Shown piece after piece: positions 53,540 to 63,894 of a DNA stretch of 64,000 nucleotides. This stretch comes from Podospora comata. Its lineage: Eukaryota; Ascomycota; Sordariomycetes; Sordariales; Podosporaceae. Where the stretch lies: contig CP071496.1 of the NCBI GenBank assembly GCA_017354895.1, positions 3,596,001-3,660,000 of the forward strand. The letters are read 5' to 3'. The notes beneath the pieces are model-generated. The model did no database searches, was not told where the DNA came from, and was given only the letters and a program-made list of their open reading frames with translations. Positions within the stretch are counted from its first letter, which is position 1. Each line of letters starts with the position of its first letter. A program made the translations under genes and the position numbers.

Positions 53540-54230
53540 GATATGAAAGGTTGATAAGGTTGTTGTCGGCTGGTCAGCGGCAGGTTGTAGACCTTATAAT
53601 GTGGTGGGAAAAGTGTCGGTTAGTCATCTGCGTAAAAAGGTTAACAAAGTTCAGCCACGAGCCATATACTACAATGACTCACGAAACTTGGTAGATAACT
53701 GTTTCAATTCACCCTGTCCACACACTGGCCTAAAAAGCCTCTTGCTGTAAGGTAGACTGGAAAGGCGTCCAAGCCCTGCGCCCACAGAAGGGCCGGAGTA
53801 GGACAACGTCAATGGAACAGTGAAGAGCGATTGGACAGAGCAACCAACTGGCCACGGAGCGACCACTTATGCTCAGTGCAACTCAAAACTTTAACTATTG
53901 CTACCTAGGGTATTCTATTCACAAAAACCTTTCTGTTAGTCATCATCATTGGCAAGAGCAAAAAGTTAAGATAGAAACCTATAGGGGGAAGTAGTCTAAC
54001 TAAGGTTGGCAATCTTGGCGGTATATTGATTGACACTGACATAAATTGGTATCACTGATACCAATCTATGATGAGAGGACACAATTCTTTCCGTGATGCC
54101 TGTACAATCCAAAGAGCAATCCTCCCCTCTGCAAGGCAGGGGACCTTTTGATCAGACTGACATAAGGTACAAAATGGCAGGAGCCGGTTTCGGCGTCAAT
54201 CAAAGAGGGAGTCTTTCCTTGGAGCTTTAG
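53540..54230. other. Intergenic, no gene seen
   Basis: About 690 nt, A/T-richer than average, between two minus-strand genes. No supported feature. Confidence 0.45.
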
Positions 54231-54863
54231 CTAACATTCATCTTCATCTTGGTGTCCGCCGTTGTTATCCTTGGCAGCGGTGAACAGGAAGGTCCCAGCA
54301 AATACACCTATCAATACGGCAAGGAGGTATCCGACGTTCATCGTCATCACAGCCAACATTCTGGAAAGAATATACACAGGTCAGCCCCAAACTCAAGGAT
54401 GGGCCAGTAGATATATGAGCACTTACACGAGATATGCATGACCTGCTATGGCCATATCGAAGCCTGCCCTCGCGAGTCTCAGTGAGAGTGGTGTGTCGAG
54501 CCAATAGCTTCGCAAACCCATTAGGATTATCCGGGCACCGCTGACAGGTTTGACAGGCTGTGCAAGTGTTGGTATTGCATTGCTGAAGCCGGAGCCATGT
54601 ATATGCTCGTCAGTCTCCTCGTCGCCGCCAACTTTGTGTCGGTGGTATGTTGGGTACGACGACTTCCTCCCCCAGCTTGCGCGCTCAAGAGTGTGCCGGA
54701 TGGCCATCAACACACGTGTCCACGCAGCAAGAACCACGAGAAAGATGCACGTTGCCGCGTAGTCGCCTGCGTTTTGGGGTTGCCACGAGGCCCAAAACAG
54801 TGGCGTTGATGTCGACAGAACGAACGTCATAGGCATCGTTGACACGGGACCCTCGTGATGCAT
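54231..54863 (-). CDS. Ctr-type copper transporter
   Basis: Two exons, complement(join(54231..54360,54427..54863)), 188 aa. Ctr proteins are trimeric high- or low-affinity Cu(I) channels of the plasma or vacuolar membrane. Seen: a short N-terminus with His and Met (MHHEGPVSTMPMTF), TM1 (DYAATCIFLVVLAAWTRVL), a basic/His-containing cytosolic loop, TM2 (GFDMAIAGHAYLVMLAVMTMNVGY) including the Met-x3-Met pore motif (MLAVM, with TMNVGY), and TM3 (LLAVLIGVFAGTFLF) with G-x3-G packing. The intron falls inside TM2 (GT|A giving Val). The N-terminus lacks the repeated Met motifs of high-affinity Ctr1 forms, which points to a Ctr2/vacuolar or low-affinity type. The tail ends DEDEC without the usual CxC. 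Confidence 0.88.
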
Positions 54864-56201
54864 CTTTTTCGAGCTTGTGCTGGATAGAGTTGATCAAGAT
54901 CGTAGCAGGTATTTCGATCGGGACGTGAAGGCGTGAAGGAGTCCCGTTGGGGCGCCTGAACGCATCCCATATCATAATCAGTCTGGGACAGACGGGATGA
55001 CTTGTTATCTGTTGAGACTTGAAACTCCCCGGTTGGCAGTCGGTCCCTGTCGAGAGGGTACCCGACTGCTTACGACCCACGCATCTTCGTTTACCTCTTC
55101 ATTGAGCAAGTTGTTTCCAGAGTCCACTTTCAGGCCACCGGCATGCCATGCTCGCAGGGAACTACCTCACATGATATGATAGGTGCGAGGGCAGAGAAAG
55201 ACGCAGGCCAGTGTCATTCGGGACGGAGTCTTAGGAAGGGGGGGCACAGTCAGCTCCTCTGCGTAGTATGTGCCTTCATCGGAAAGCTGTGTACCTTGCT
55301 GGCTGGCAAAGGCCTCGGTTAGAGCGCAATTGAGCACTTTATTATGCAGGGGTTTGCCCGATGGCCCCCCGATCCCCTTTCTCGTGGTGCAGGCAGACTC
55401 CGAGTACAATCTCTAAGGAGTTATAAGCCACTGTTAGCCACAGAATGTGCGAAGATACGGTACCGAAGACTGCTGGCCGAGTCTTTGAGGCAGTTCGTGA
55501 CAGCTTGATAGGTGTCAGCCAACGAGACGAGACTATATTCAGATCCAGCCATGTCTGGCACCAGGTTATTTTACTCAATCGACGTTCGCACGTCATCTGG
55601 CTTGAGTCCCTTGTTGAACAACTGTAGCAGACTGAATTGATGATAAGCCCTCGATTCATCTTCATCATTTCACGTGGCAGCCGAGAAGCCAGCCCTCTCA
55701 AGCTGCACAGTACAGGCCCAGACGTATTGCTAGCAAGGCGAGCAGGCGGCTCACATCCGTATCATTCAACCGAAGCTTCGACTCTAGGTGCCATCAGGCG
55801 GCAGTTCTCGGGGTGCTGCTCATGATCAGGGGAAAGGCCCTGCTCATGATCAGGGGAAAGGCCCTCCATTTGACTGATTAATTTGGATGAGAGTTTTGAG
55901 CTCAGATGGCGAGTGAGAAAACAAGGCTGCGATGGAAACACCACACACACATCCACAGCTGCTGCCAGCTGGGGGATGTGTGCCAAGCCTTGTCTGATGC
56001 GGGCTGAACTCGAACCAAAGCCCTCCCTCGATTCCCCCACTTCAGGGTGCATCCAAACAACAACAACAACATCAACACCGTCGCATGTTTTGGTCCCTAT
56101 TCTTCCCAAGTATCTTTGCCATCCCAACAACAGCTTTTATCCGGTCTGGGACCGGAGAATATAGATATCAAAATACATACCCAACTCTTTTCTTATTCAC
56201 C
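54864..56201. other. Intergenic with a possible broken reading frame
   Basis: 1.3 kb. On the minus strand, 55,701-55,167, two adjoining frames read VFGTVSSHILWLTVAYNSLEIVL then CALTEAFASQQGTQLSDEG and LTVPPLPKTPSRMTLA. They look like pieces of one protein separated by a frame change near 55,360, but I do not recognise a family. Otherwise nothing supported. Confidence 0.35.
55817..55864. repeat. Perfect 24-bp tandem duplication
   Basis: Two identical adjacent copies of TGCTCATGATCAGGGGAAAG plus GCCC, at 55817-55840 and 55841-55864, in non-coding DNA upstream of the plus-strand coiled-coil gene. Confidence 0.95.
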
Positions 56202-57341
56202 ATGGACCAAGATCAGTTCGGCGGCCGCACCGATGATGACCTCTTTGCCGACGATATCGAACCTGTCTCGTACGAGGGAGAGGCCGTCGTCCCCCCGCCG
56301 GCGACCACCTCCAAGCCAGAGTCCGCCGAGGTTCCTCAACAACCAGCGGCAGAGGTTATACCAGACCCTCCTGTTCGCGCACAACTCGGGGGGCTAGCCC
56401 AGTCAAGACATAACTACCCAGACAGATCCCGCGCATCCAACAACAAGAGCAACGACAACAGGTCTTTTACCAAGGCACCACCTGCTTCGGCTCCCTCGAA
56501 TACCACCAATACACCGGCGAACGCACCGTCGGGTCCGAAAAGCTATGTCCACAGGGGGAAATTGAAGCCAAACAACAACACCGCCGCGGCGAGCGATATC
56601 CGCACGCTGAGTGGCGGTACGCAACGCTCCAGGATGAGTCAGGCTGAGTCCGACAAGATGATGGAGGAGAAAAGACTTGCATCTGTTGAGAAGGAGCGGA
56701 AGTTCCAACGGATCAAACAGGATGAGGAGGAACACGCCATTGCTGTTGCCAAGGGCGAAGAAGAGGCATTGAAGCGCAAACAGGAGGAGGCTGCTGGCCT
56801 GAGAAAACGCAAGCCGAGAGATGGGCCCAAGCCGAAGCCGGCCCCGGTGGAGAGAAACAAGTATGATGCAGACCGGATGCAAAACAAGGGTCGTAAAGGG
56901 ACGAGAGCACCATGGGACCAAGAGAAGGTGGATTTAGACCAAGCGGACGCCTTCAGAAAGGGGGCGAATCGCGAAGTAAAGGGATCAATAGGATCAGGGT
57001 TGGGAGCAAGCAGGTATGCTTCCCAGGAGCCGAGCCGTGAACATGTCGACCAGGAAAGCGATGCATTTGGAAAACACAGCTCTAGGCAGAACAAACAAGG
57101 GAGGACCTTGTTCGAAGTGGACGACACATACAGACAAAAGCAGGAGGCGTTTAGACAAAACAAGGGCGGACATCAGCCCTCGGCCGTGTCACAACCGCTC
57201 ACAACCAAGTCAAGTCAAAAGCCCAAGCCAACTGAGGACTTTCCAGTGCTACCGTCGTCAGGCCCTACCGCTACAAACACGGTGGTCAGTCCCAGTTGGG
57301 TGAAGCCGGTTGGAGATTGGGCTGAGGACGTTGAAGGGTAG
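56202..57341 (+). CDS. Disordered protein with charged coiled coil (379 aa)
   Basis: Single exon. The start MDQDQFGG at 56202 is chosen because it has a CACC-ATG context and opens an acidic conserved-looking N-terminus (DDDLFADDIEPVSYEG). The frame is open upstream to 56085, but that stretch is hydrophobic and reads like leader DNA. The middle is low-complexity with N/S/P. A charged helix (DKMMEEKRLASVEKERKFQRIKQDEEEHAIAVAKGEEEALKRKQEEAAGL, about residues 155-205, cited in outline) is followed by basic KRKPRDGPKPKPAP, then AFRKGANREVKGSIGSG and DAFGKHS. The C-terminus has EDFPVLPS and W-x-KPVGDWAEDVEG. Basic, non-membrane; RNA association is a guess from composition. Family function unknown to me. 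Confidence 0.78.
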   Translation: MDQDQFGGRTDDDLFADDIEPVSYEGEAVVPPPATTSKPESAEVPQQPAAEVIPDPPVRAQLGGLAQSRHNYPDRSRASNNKSNDNRSFTKAPPASAPSNTTNTPANAPSGPKSYVHRGKLKPNNNTAAASDIRTLSGGTQRSRMSQAESDKMMEEKRLASVEKERKFQRIKQDEEEHAIAVAKGEEEALKRKQEEAAGLRKRKPRDGPKPKPAPVERNKYDADRMQNKGRKGTRAPWDQEKVDLDQADAFRKGANREVKGSIGSGLGASRYASQEPSREHVDQESDAFGKHSSRQNKQGRTLFEVDDTYRQKQEAFRQNKGGHQPSAVSQPLTTKSSQKPKPTEDFPVLPSSGPTATNTVVSPSWVKPVGDWAEDVEG

Positions 57342-57670
57342 GTAAACGTCGTCTATGAGGTTGGATACAGCGGTATTGGATATAACACTCTTTCTGGAAA
57401 CAATCGACGGCGTCCATTTTATTTGCGGACATTCTACCTCCTAAATTCCTTCAAGGTGCTCTACGTGCTCTTCACACCGCTTGGAGTTTTCGCTGATGTT
57501 CATCTTGGATGATTCTTGCCAAGCAGGACATGCGCCGGACTTGAGTGCTGTTTCGCATCGAACCGTGGTAAAGCTTGCGTGGTGGCAAGTGTGAACACCC
57601 GAGAATGGTTCAGGCAATTATTGGACCACCTGTTCTATTATTTGCATAGTGCCAAGGTCCCTCTACGTCT
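57342..57670. other. Convergent intergenic
   Basis: About 330 nt between the coiled-coil gene (+) and the Gpi16 gene (-); holds both 3' UTRs. No other feature seen. Confidence 0.5.
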
Positions 57671-59636
57671 TCACTCCTTCAAAGCTCCCTCTATGCTTTG
57701 GGCCGTGTCAACGGTCTCAAGCTTGTCAGGTTTTGTGCCTGATTCATCTGAGGCGTTGCCAGTCTTGCCCTTCTTGAGCTTTTCCACCAACAAACCAACT
57801 CGCCCCTGAATCCTCTTCTTGAGCGCAGCCAGACCCACCTCAGGCCCTTCATCCGCAGCCACGAACCTCCTCACCAGGATATTGAACATGCCTCCAAATG
57901 CCAGTGCGATAGCTGTAGAAGTAAAAATGATAACGTTATATGGCATGCTGAAATCCGGGGTCGGCAAACTGCACAACAAGGACGTGGTTCGGAGGTTGTA
58001 GGCAGCCGGGCTCAAAATGGTAATGACGGCAGCCGCAACATCAAACCCTCTGTTGGCATCCGGGGGGTATTCGGTATATCGGAGAATGGATTTCTCAAAG
58101 TCGTACGTCAAGAAGACGGTGGATGCTGGCGGGACGCGCATGCGCACTTCAAGCTGCGTGCCCCTTGCGCGGTCGACAGCCGGGCGATAGTAGACCTCCT
58201 TGATCAAGGAGTCGTCCTTGGCGGTCTGCCCCTGAATACGAGCGGACATGGTGTGCAGGTAGATGCGCATGAACCACGGAAGAGACTCCATGTAGACAAA
58301 CTCGACTTCCGTGTCGGGACTTGGGTTGTGTAGGATGGTTTGCACACCACCGCGTTCCTGGCCATGACCCGTGAAGCTGCGCTCGGCGTATAGCAAAGGA
58401 GTCTCTGGTTTGACGACAACAGCTGACTCATCTTCCGGGGCCGGCAGCACAATCTCGAAATCAACGTCTGGCTGGATCTCAAAGCAGCGCGAAACCCGGT
58501 CGAGATTCTTCTTTTCGAGGACGCCATCAGAGTGAAAAACGCTGCGCGAATCCGGAACATGGAGGCAAACCGGTGGAACGGCTGGGTCTGTCAAGGGGCA
58601 TGTTCCCTTCATCGTTCTGCCAAAGATTTGGGACAGCGTCCAGTCTTGGTTGGCCTGGTGATCAGTCGGGAAGCACGTGTCGGGCGCGTGGTACGATTTC
58701 GAGGTATTGCAGGGGAGCTCATGGCCGGGAGGGGGCCTAGGAATCGGGTTACCTGGACCATGTTAGCGAATGACAGTCCCTCGAAAATCAGGGAAAGCCC
58801 ATACCCCTCGGCCGTTTGGACCGGTCAATATCAAGGACCATATCTATGGTCAGCTCGATCTGCAAGACGCACTCTGCACCGGCGGGGCAGATAGGCTTGA
58901 CATCAATAGCCATGCTCTGCCATGAGGCATCAAACAGCTTGTGTCCATCGAGCAGGGTGGCAATGCCCGCCTTGCCCTTGCATGGTAGAAGCTTCAGGAA
59001 AGGGGTAAGGTTCTCGGTGCACACCACCTCATGGGGCAGAACGCCATAGAGCAAATGTGTGTCGGCGGCAGTCATATTCGGATGGTCGCCCTCGGGCTGG
59101 AAGGACATAACGGGTCGGGTGGTTCGGGTGCCATCGATGAAGTTGAGCGAGGCGCAAAAGAGGCCAGAGAGCGCATTCGTCAGCGTCAACCATTTGTGGT
59201 CGGCCCTGTAGCCCAAAGCTGTCAGTTCGTGGGAGCGGAACGGAAATCATTGTGAAGAGTCATACTCCTCATCCGTCGCAGCTTGTAGCCAAGCCCACAG
59301 CTCGACGCCTGTTCCCCCTTCCCTGGCGCCGCCCCATGGTCTCGCGCCCCAACTCTCGGAATCCCACCTCCCCAGACTAAACCTCAGGTGCAGCTCTTGG
59401 GTGCCGGCATGTTGGAGAATTTGTCCGAGCGATCGAGGGAAGAATCGGAAGTTGTGCGCTTCAAACTCGGAGAGCGAAGTGTTGGATCGGAAATTGAAGC
59501 TTGCTAAAAGTGCCGACAGAGGCAGTGGTCGAAGGACGAGCTGTTCGTGGTAGTCTGCCGCGGCGGCGGATGCTGAAGAAAGAAGAGAGGAAAAGGAAAC
59601 GAACAAGAGCAAAGCGAAGGAAAATAGTTGACGCAT
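57671..59636 (-). CDS. GPI16: GPI transamidase subunit Gpi16/PIG-T
   Basis: Three exons, complement(join(57671..58752,58806..59205,59266..59636)) within one base at the middle donor; 617 aa. Subunit of the ER GPI transamidase complex (Gpi8, Gaa1, Gpi16, Gpi17, Gab1) that swaps a protein's C-terminal signal for a GPI anchor. Seen: signal peptide MRQLFSFALLLFVSF...ASA, YHEQLVLRPLP, FPRSLGQIL, HLRFSLGRWDSESWG, WLTLTNALSGLFCASLNFID, GVLPHEVVCTENLTPFLKLLPCKGKAGIATLL, HAPDTCF, ERSFTGHGQERGGVQTIL and YLESLPW-type YMESLPWFMRIYLHT, all family blocks. One C-terminal membrane helix (VIIFTSTAIALAFGGMFNILV) precedes a basic cytosolic tail. An in-frame upstream ATG at 59702 would put the signal peptide inside, so 59636 is preferred. 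Length typical. Confidence 0.95.
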
Positions 59637-60090
59637 TTTCCCAACAATCACGGCGGTCCGTCCATTGGCGCCGAGCAACACATAAGGTACAAGAGAAGAC
59701 AAAAAGTTTGATGTATATCAGGGACCAAGAAGCCAGTGCATCGTAGGTGTGTGTCTTAGCTGTCGCGACGCACGCACGAGATGACGGCCACTGTCAGACA
59801 CCGAGCGGCGCCCAGGGGTCAATTAGAGCCCCATAGTAACGGGTGGACCCCACATCTCGCAGTGTTGCATTTTCCAGCCTTGCAGCGCGGCTGAACTCAA
59901 CCATCAGTTTATTTTCCAAAAAGCATCCCAGCCACACCTTGACGTCGACATCAGCACAGCATACAAACCAGTAACCAGTTGTCAGCGCTTTTCATCGCTA
60001 TTTTTCTGATACCTGAACCTCGCGTCACTTACAACATTCAATCTTTCCCATTAGATATTTGCCTGTCTGTTCCCAAAGCCGGCCGGAACC
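59637..60090. other. Divergent promoter between Gpi16 and Luc7 genes
   Basis: 450 nt shared upstream region of two housekeeping genes transcribed apart. No TATA-like box on either side and a CA/CT-rich leader before Luc7. No gene. Confidence 0.5.
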
Positions 60091-61036
60091 ATGGCAGCTG
60101 AACAACGAAAGCTTCTTGGTCAGTCCTCACCCCGTCCTATCGCTATTCTTCCTTGCCTCCTTCCATGTCACTAACTCTCCTTTAGAGCAGCTGATGGGCT
60201 CCAACCTCACCACCCGCGCTGCCCAGCTTCCCCTAACCGACCCAAAAGTCTGCCGATCCTATCTCGTCGGCACCTGTCCCCACGACCTCTTCACCAACAC
60301 AAAGGCAGATCTTGGCCCCTGCCCTCGTGTCCACTCCGAGCCGCTCAAGCAAGAGTACGACTCCCTCCCAGACCCCGAAAAGAAGAAACTCGGCTTCGAG
60401 CACGACTACCTGCGCGACCTGTCTTCGCGAATCGATGCCTGCAACCGTAACATCGACACACTCCAGCGACGCTTAGAAAAGACGCCTGATGAAGTCCGGC
60501 AAACCAACGCGCTGTTGAAGGCTATCTCTGACCTCGGCTCAACAATCGCGAATGGCCTCCTGGAGGTGGAGATTCTGGCTGAAACGGGAGAAGTAGGAAG
60601 AGCTTACGACGAGTACTACAAGGTTCGACACGCCCAAGCGGCCAAGGCAGATAAAGAGAAGGAGCTTAAGGCGCTGAGTGAGACGTCTGGGCCATCGGGA
60701 CATCAGAAGCTACAGGTGTGCGATGTGTGTGGTGCCTATCTCAGCAGGCTGGACAATGACAGGCGTTTGGCCGATCACTTCTTTGGCAAAATGCACTTGG
60801 GTTTCGCCCAGATGAGAAAGGCGTACGAATCTTTCCCCAAGGAAATGAGAGGGAGGTACCAGGGCGGCGGCGGAGGTGGCGGCGGACATGGAAGAGGAGT
60901 GCAGCAAATGGACGACGATATGGGCCATGTTCCCACGGGGCCGGGAGGAGGATTCGGTGATGGCTGGAATAAGGGGCCACGAGGCCCCCGTGCCGGCGGA
61001 GGATTCCGTCCGAGAGGGCCAAGAAGAGGGTGGTAG
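60091..61036 (+). CDS. LUC7: U1 snRNP-associated splicing factor Luc7
   Basis: Two exons, join(60091..60118,60186..61036), 292 aa. Luc7 helps U1 snRNP recognise weak 5' splice sites. Exon 1 encodes MAAEQRKLL; the frame continues EQLMGSNLTT. Family features: the CCCH zinc finger CRSYLVGTCPHDLF...LGPCPRVH (about residues 32-59), the central coiled coil (LSSRIDACNRNIDTLQRRLEKTP), the C2H2-type finger VCDVCGAYLSRLDNDRRLADHFFGKMHLGF (about 195-224, cited in parts), and a C-terminal tail that is RGG/Gly-rich rather than RS-rich, as in fungi. The short 28-nt first exon and 67-nt intron are typical for this gene in filamentous fungi. Nuclear. Confidence 0.96.
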
Positions 61037-61467
61037 TTTTTTTTTCAGGACGCCCGGTCGTATTTTCATTCTTTGGCTAAGACTGTTACTGCAGGTTGCA
61101 TTGGCAAGGCGTTTTGGAGTTTTACAGATGCTGGGTTCTGGGCAAAATTTGATTTCATTGGATGGAATTGTCTCGGCTATGGTTCTCACAGATGGCCACA
61201 CACAAAGGCCTCGCCCCAACCAACATAAGACAGAATTACGTGTAAGAAAAACATGTTGGGCGCCTAAATATATCCAGCTGCTTCATCTCACATTTTTTTT
61301 CTTCTGGCAAGCAGCTTCCTTCCTAAGCTCAACGTGGATGGTTTTGTCGAAAGTCAGCATGAAACCCACATGGGATGTGATGGGCATGCATTATTAGTTC
61401 TTTCATTGTGTCTACGCACTGCTTGCTTTAGACTTTTACATGGCTTGATCCACCGGATAAACTCCCC
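61037..61467. other. Intergenic between Luc7 and the HET gene
   Basis: 430 nt of 3' UTR-like and upstream sequence; T-run just after the Luc7 stop. No gene. Confidence 0.5.
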
Positions 61468-63894
61468 ATGACCACGATAACTGTTGCACTGGCATCGGTG
61501 GTTGAGCAGGAGCAGCACTCTGGGCTAGAAGAGCCCTGCGAAGAGGAAAAGCAACGACAGGAAGAAGATTTTTATGAGGTGAACGAAGCTAATAAGCAGG
61601 AAAACCCCAATAAGAAAGAGGGGCCCTGTGATGAAGAGTCGTGTGAAGAGGAAGACCCAGAGAAGAAACAGAGAGAAAAGAGGGGACAGAGGGAAAAGAA
61701 GAGACAGGAGCCTGACTGGGGTCCCGTATTCGACCGTCGATATTACGGTTTATCAACACTATTTCAACACCCAACCGACGAACCTTCTGGCCTCTTGCCT
61801 GCACAGACAGCCTTTCAATACAAACCTTTGGACCCATCCAAACAAGAATTCAGATGGATCTCTCTCCTACCGGCCGAATTCGAAGACGACATCGTCATCT
61901 CGATAGTACACGAGGAGTTTGCTATTGCGCCTGAGGTAGATTACATCGCGTTATCCTACGTCTGGGGCTCTCAGGAAAACCCACAGCCTGTCTTCGTCCA
62001 AGACTGCTGGGCACCAGACTATGAAGAGGTTGACCCTAACCACAACATCATCATGGTGACGCAAAATCTCGAGATCGCACTCCGACACCTCAGGGACACA
62101 GAGGAATGGATATCCATGTGGATTGATGCCATATGCATTGACCAGCAAAATGTAGCGGAACGTAGCCATCAAGTGGCGTTTATGGGTGAAATCTACCGCA
62201 AGGCCGCCAAGACATATGTATGGGTTGGTCCATTCGCAGATGACAGCGACGAGGCGATGGAATGGGTCGACCTGATCGGTGGTAGCATAAATGTCGATTG
62301 GGGCGATGAGATGATGAAGACCACGGACTTGTTGGAGAAGACAAAGTACGCGCCCATGGCAGATGCATCGGTACCCTATGAATTCGAATGGCCCTGGCCG
62401 TTATTGAACCTGTGTCACTTCACCAACAGGGAGTACTTCACAAGGCTATGGGTACGGCAGGAAGTGAAACTGTCACAGAACAAAGTGCTTGTCTGCGGGT
62501 TTAAGCAGCTCGATTGGCACTTTTTCGCGACTTTTGCCCGCTGGATGGCAGTGAAACCCTACACCTGCGTGGATAAATATGGAGTATGGACCCAGGATAT
62601 GGAAAAGAAGTATAAGGCGGGCAGCGAGTTGGTCTCTAACATTTGTGCGAGATTGTATGATGGTGCCTTCTTGTCCTTTGACCGGCTTCGGTTCGATAAC
62701 AGCAAGCTGAACTGGAAAGATCCCAGGGACGCAATCTACGCCAACCTGGGCCTACTCCCACCCGAGTACCGCCAGTTGGGAATCAAGCCGGACTACAACA
62801 AAAACCCGGCGGCTATCTTCACCGATGTTGCGGTTCGAGTAGCCACCAAGCTTCGGAGTCTGGGGTTCCTCGAATCCTGTGATCGCTCTGCCATTGAATT
62901 GGACAGCCTCCCTAGCTGGGTCCCTGACTGGTCATCGCCTATGAGGATGGCGGCGGATTCAGAAAATATCTGGAGCGCCTCTGCTTGGATATCGGCCCAG
63001 GTCGAATACGTGGGCGATGGCGTGTTGACGGCCAACGGTGTACCAATCTCAGAAGTTCAAAGGATTGACCGCTGGGAGGATGAAAGATCTTACGATGGCC
63101 GGCCCTACATGGTATTCGACTGCATCCGGTCCTGGTGCAAGCATGTACCTGACAACTATGATGAACGAGAATGGTTCTTGCCAGGCACCGGTCTGACGTG
63201 GTTGGAGGCCTGGTGTAGGCTTTTCCTGTATGGCAATCTCAGCGAAGTTTTCGAGGCTGGGCAAGAGACAATGGTTCACAGACCTGACTTGTTCTCGTTA
63301 CAAGAAGCCAAAGAACTCATGCTCATCATTTGGAAAGCACGGTCCTTCCACGAGATATGGTGTCTCTATGATCCGACATGGCAACGCATGGAGAGGTTCC
63401 TGTCCAAGATTGGCGACAGGATGAAAGGCAGATCTGTTTTTCGGACAGTAGATCAGGATATTGGGGTAGCATCTTCCTCGGTAAAGGCTGGTGATATGGT
63501 ATGTGTGCTTTTGGGTTGTCAGGTGCCGGTTGTTTTGACACCTAAAGAAAGGGATGGTTCATCTCCCGACGAGCAAAATCAGTGGCAGGTATCAGGAAGC
63601 TGCTTCGTTGTTGGGTTGATGGATGGCGAAGCTATCACGGGAGCATTGCCAGAACATTACCGAACTGTCGACTGGAGATATCGCAAGGACGTGCTTCCCG
63701 AAAATAAAATCAATAAGTTTCGTTCTGGTCTGCGTAATGACGAATACAGAACACTGGAAACCGATCCGTCACAAGTTTTAGAGGAATGCGGTATCCCCTG
63801 TATTAAATACGAAAGGGAACCACACCTGCTCGAGGTCTCACCAGATGCGTTGCGGGATGTAGGGATAAATCTGCAGCAATTTAGGCTCGTTTAA
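61468..63894 (+). CDS. HET-domain protein (heterokaryon-incompatibility type)
   Basis: Single-exon 808-aa protein. HET domains (a TIR-related fold) trigger regulated cell death after non-self fusion in filamentous fungi. Seen: YKPLDPSKQEFRWISLLP, then the core blocks YIALSYVWGS (about 159-168), MWIDAICIDQQNVAERSHQVAFMGEIY (about 217-243, cited in parts) and YVWVGP, plus FTRLWVRQEVKLS (WVxQE box). The middle and C-terminal regions (KDPRDAIYANLGLL, LPSWVPDWSSP, VPISEVQRIDRW, GDMVCVLLGCQVPVVL) follow the usual HET-protein layout. No WD40, NACHT or ankyrin partner domain is attached. Distinctive: an N-terminal extension of about 85 residues packed with alternating Glu/Lys/Arg (EEEKQRQEED, EKKQREKRGQREKKR). 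Intact, with no lesions. Specific incompatibility role unproven. Confidence 0.93.
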   Translation: MTTITVALASVVEQEQHSGLEEPCEEEKQRQEEDFYEVNEANKQENPNKKEGPCDEESCEEEDPEKKQREKRGQREKKRQEPDWGPVFDRRYYGLSTLFQHPTDEPSGLLPAQTAFQYKPLDPSKQEFRWISLLPAEFEDDIVISIVHEEFAIAPEVDYIALSYVWGSQENPQPVFVQDCWAPDYEEVDPNHNIIMVTQNLEIALRHLRDTEEWISMWIDAICIDQQNVAERSHQVAFMGEIYRKAAKTYVWVGPFADDSDEAMEWVDLIGGSINVDWGDEMMKTTDLLEKTKYAPMADASVPYEFEWPWPLLNLCHFTNREYFTRLWVRQEVKLSQNKVLVCGFKQLDWHFFATFARWMAVKPYTCVDKYGVWTQDMEKKYKAGSELVSNICARLYDGAFLSFDRLRFDNSKLNWKDPRDAIYANLGLLPPEYRQLGIKPDYNKNPAAIFTDVAVRVATKLRSLGFLESCDRSAIELDSLPSWVPDWSSPMRMAADSENIWSASAWISAQVEYVGDGVLTANGVPISEVQRIDRWEDERSYDGRPYMVFDCIRSWCKHVPDNYDEREWFLPGTGLTWLEAWCRLFLYGNLSEVFEAGQETMVHRPDLFSLQEAKELMLIIWKARSFHEIWCLYDPTWQRMERFLSKIGDRMKGRSVFRTVDQDIGVASSSVKAGDMVCVLLGCQVPVVLTPKERDGSSPDEQNQWQVSGSCFVVGLMDGEAITGALPEHYRTVDWRYRKDVLPENKINKFRSGLRNDEYRTLETDPSQVLEECGIPCIKYEREPHLLEVSPDALRDVGINLQQFRLV

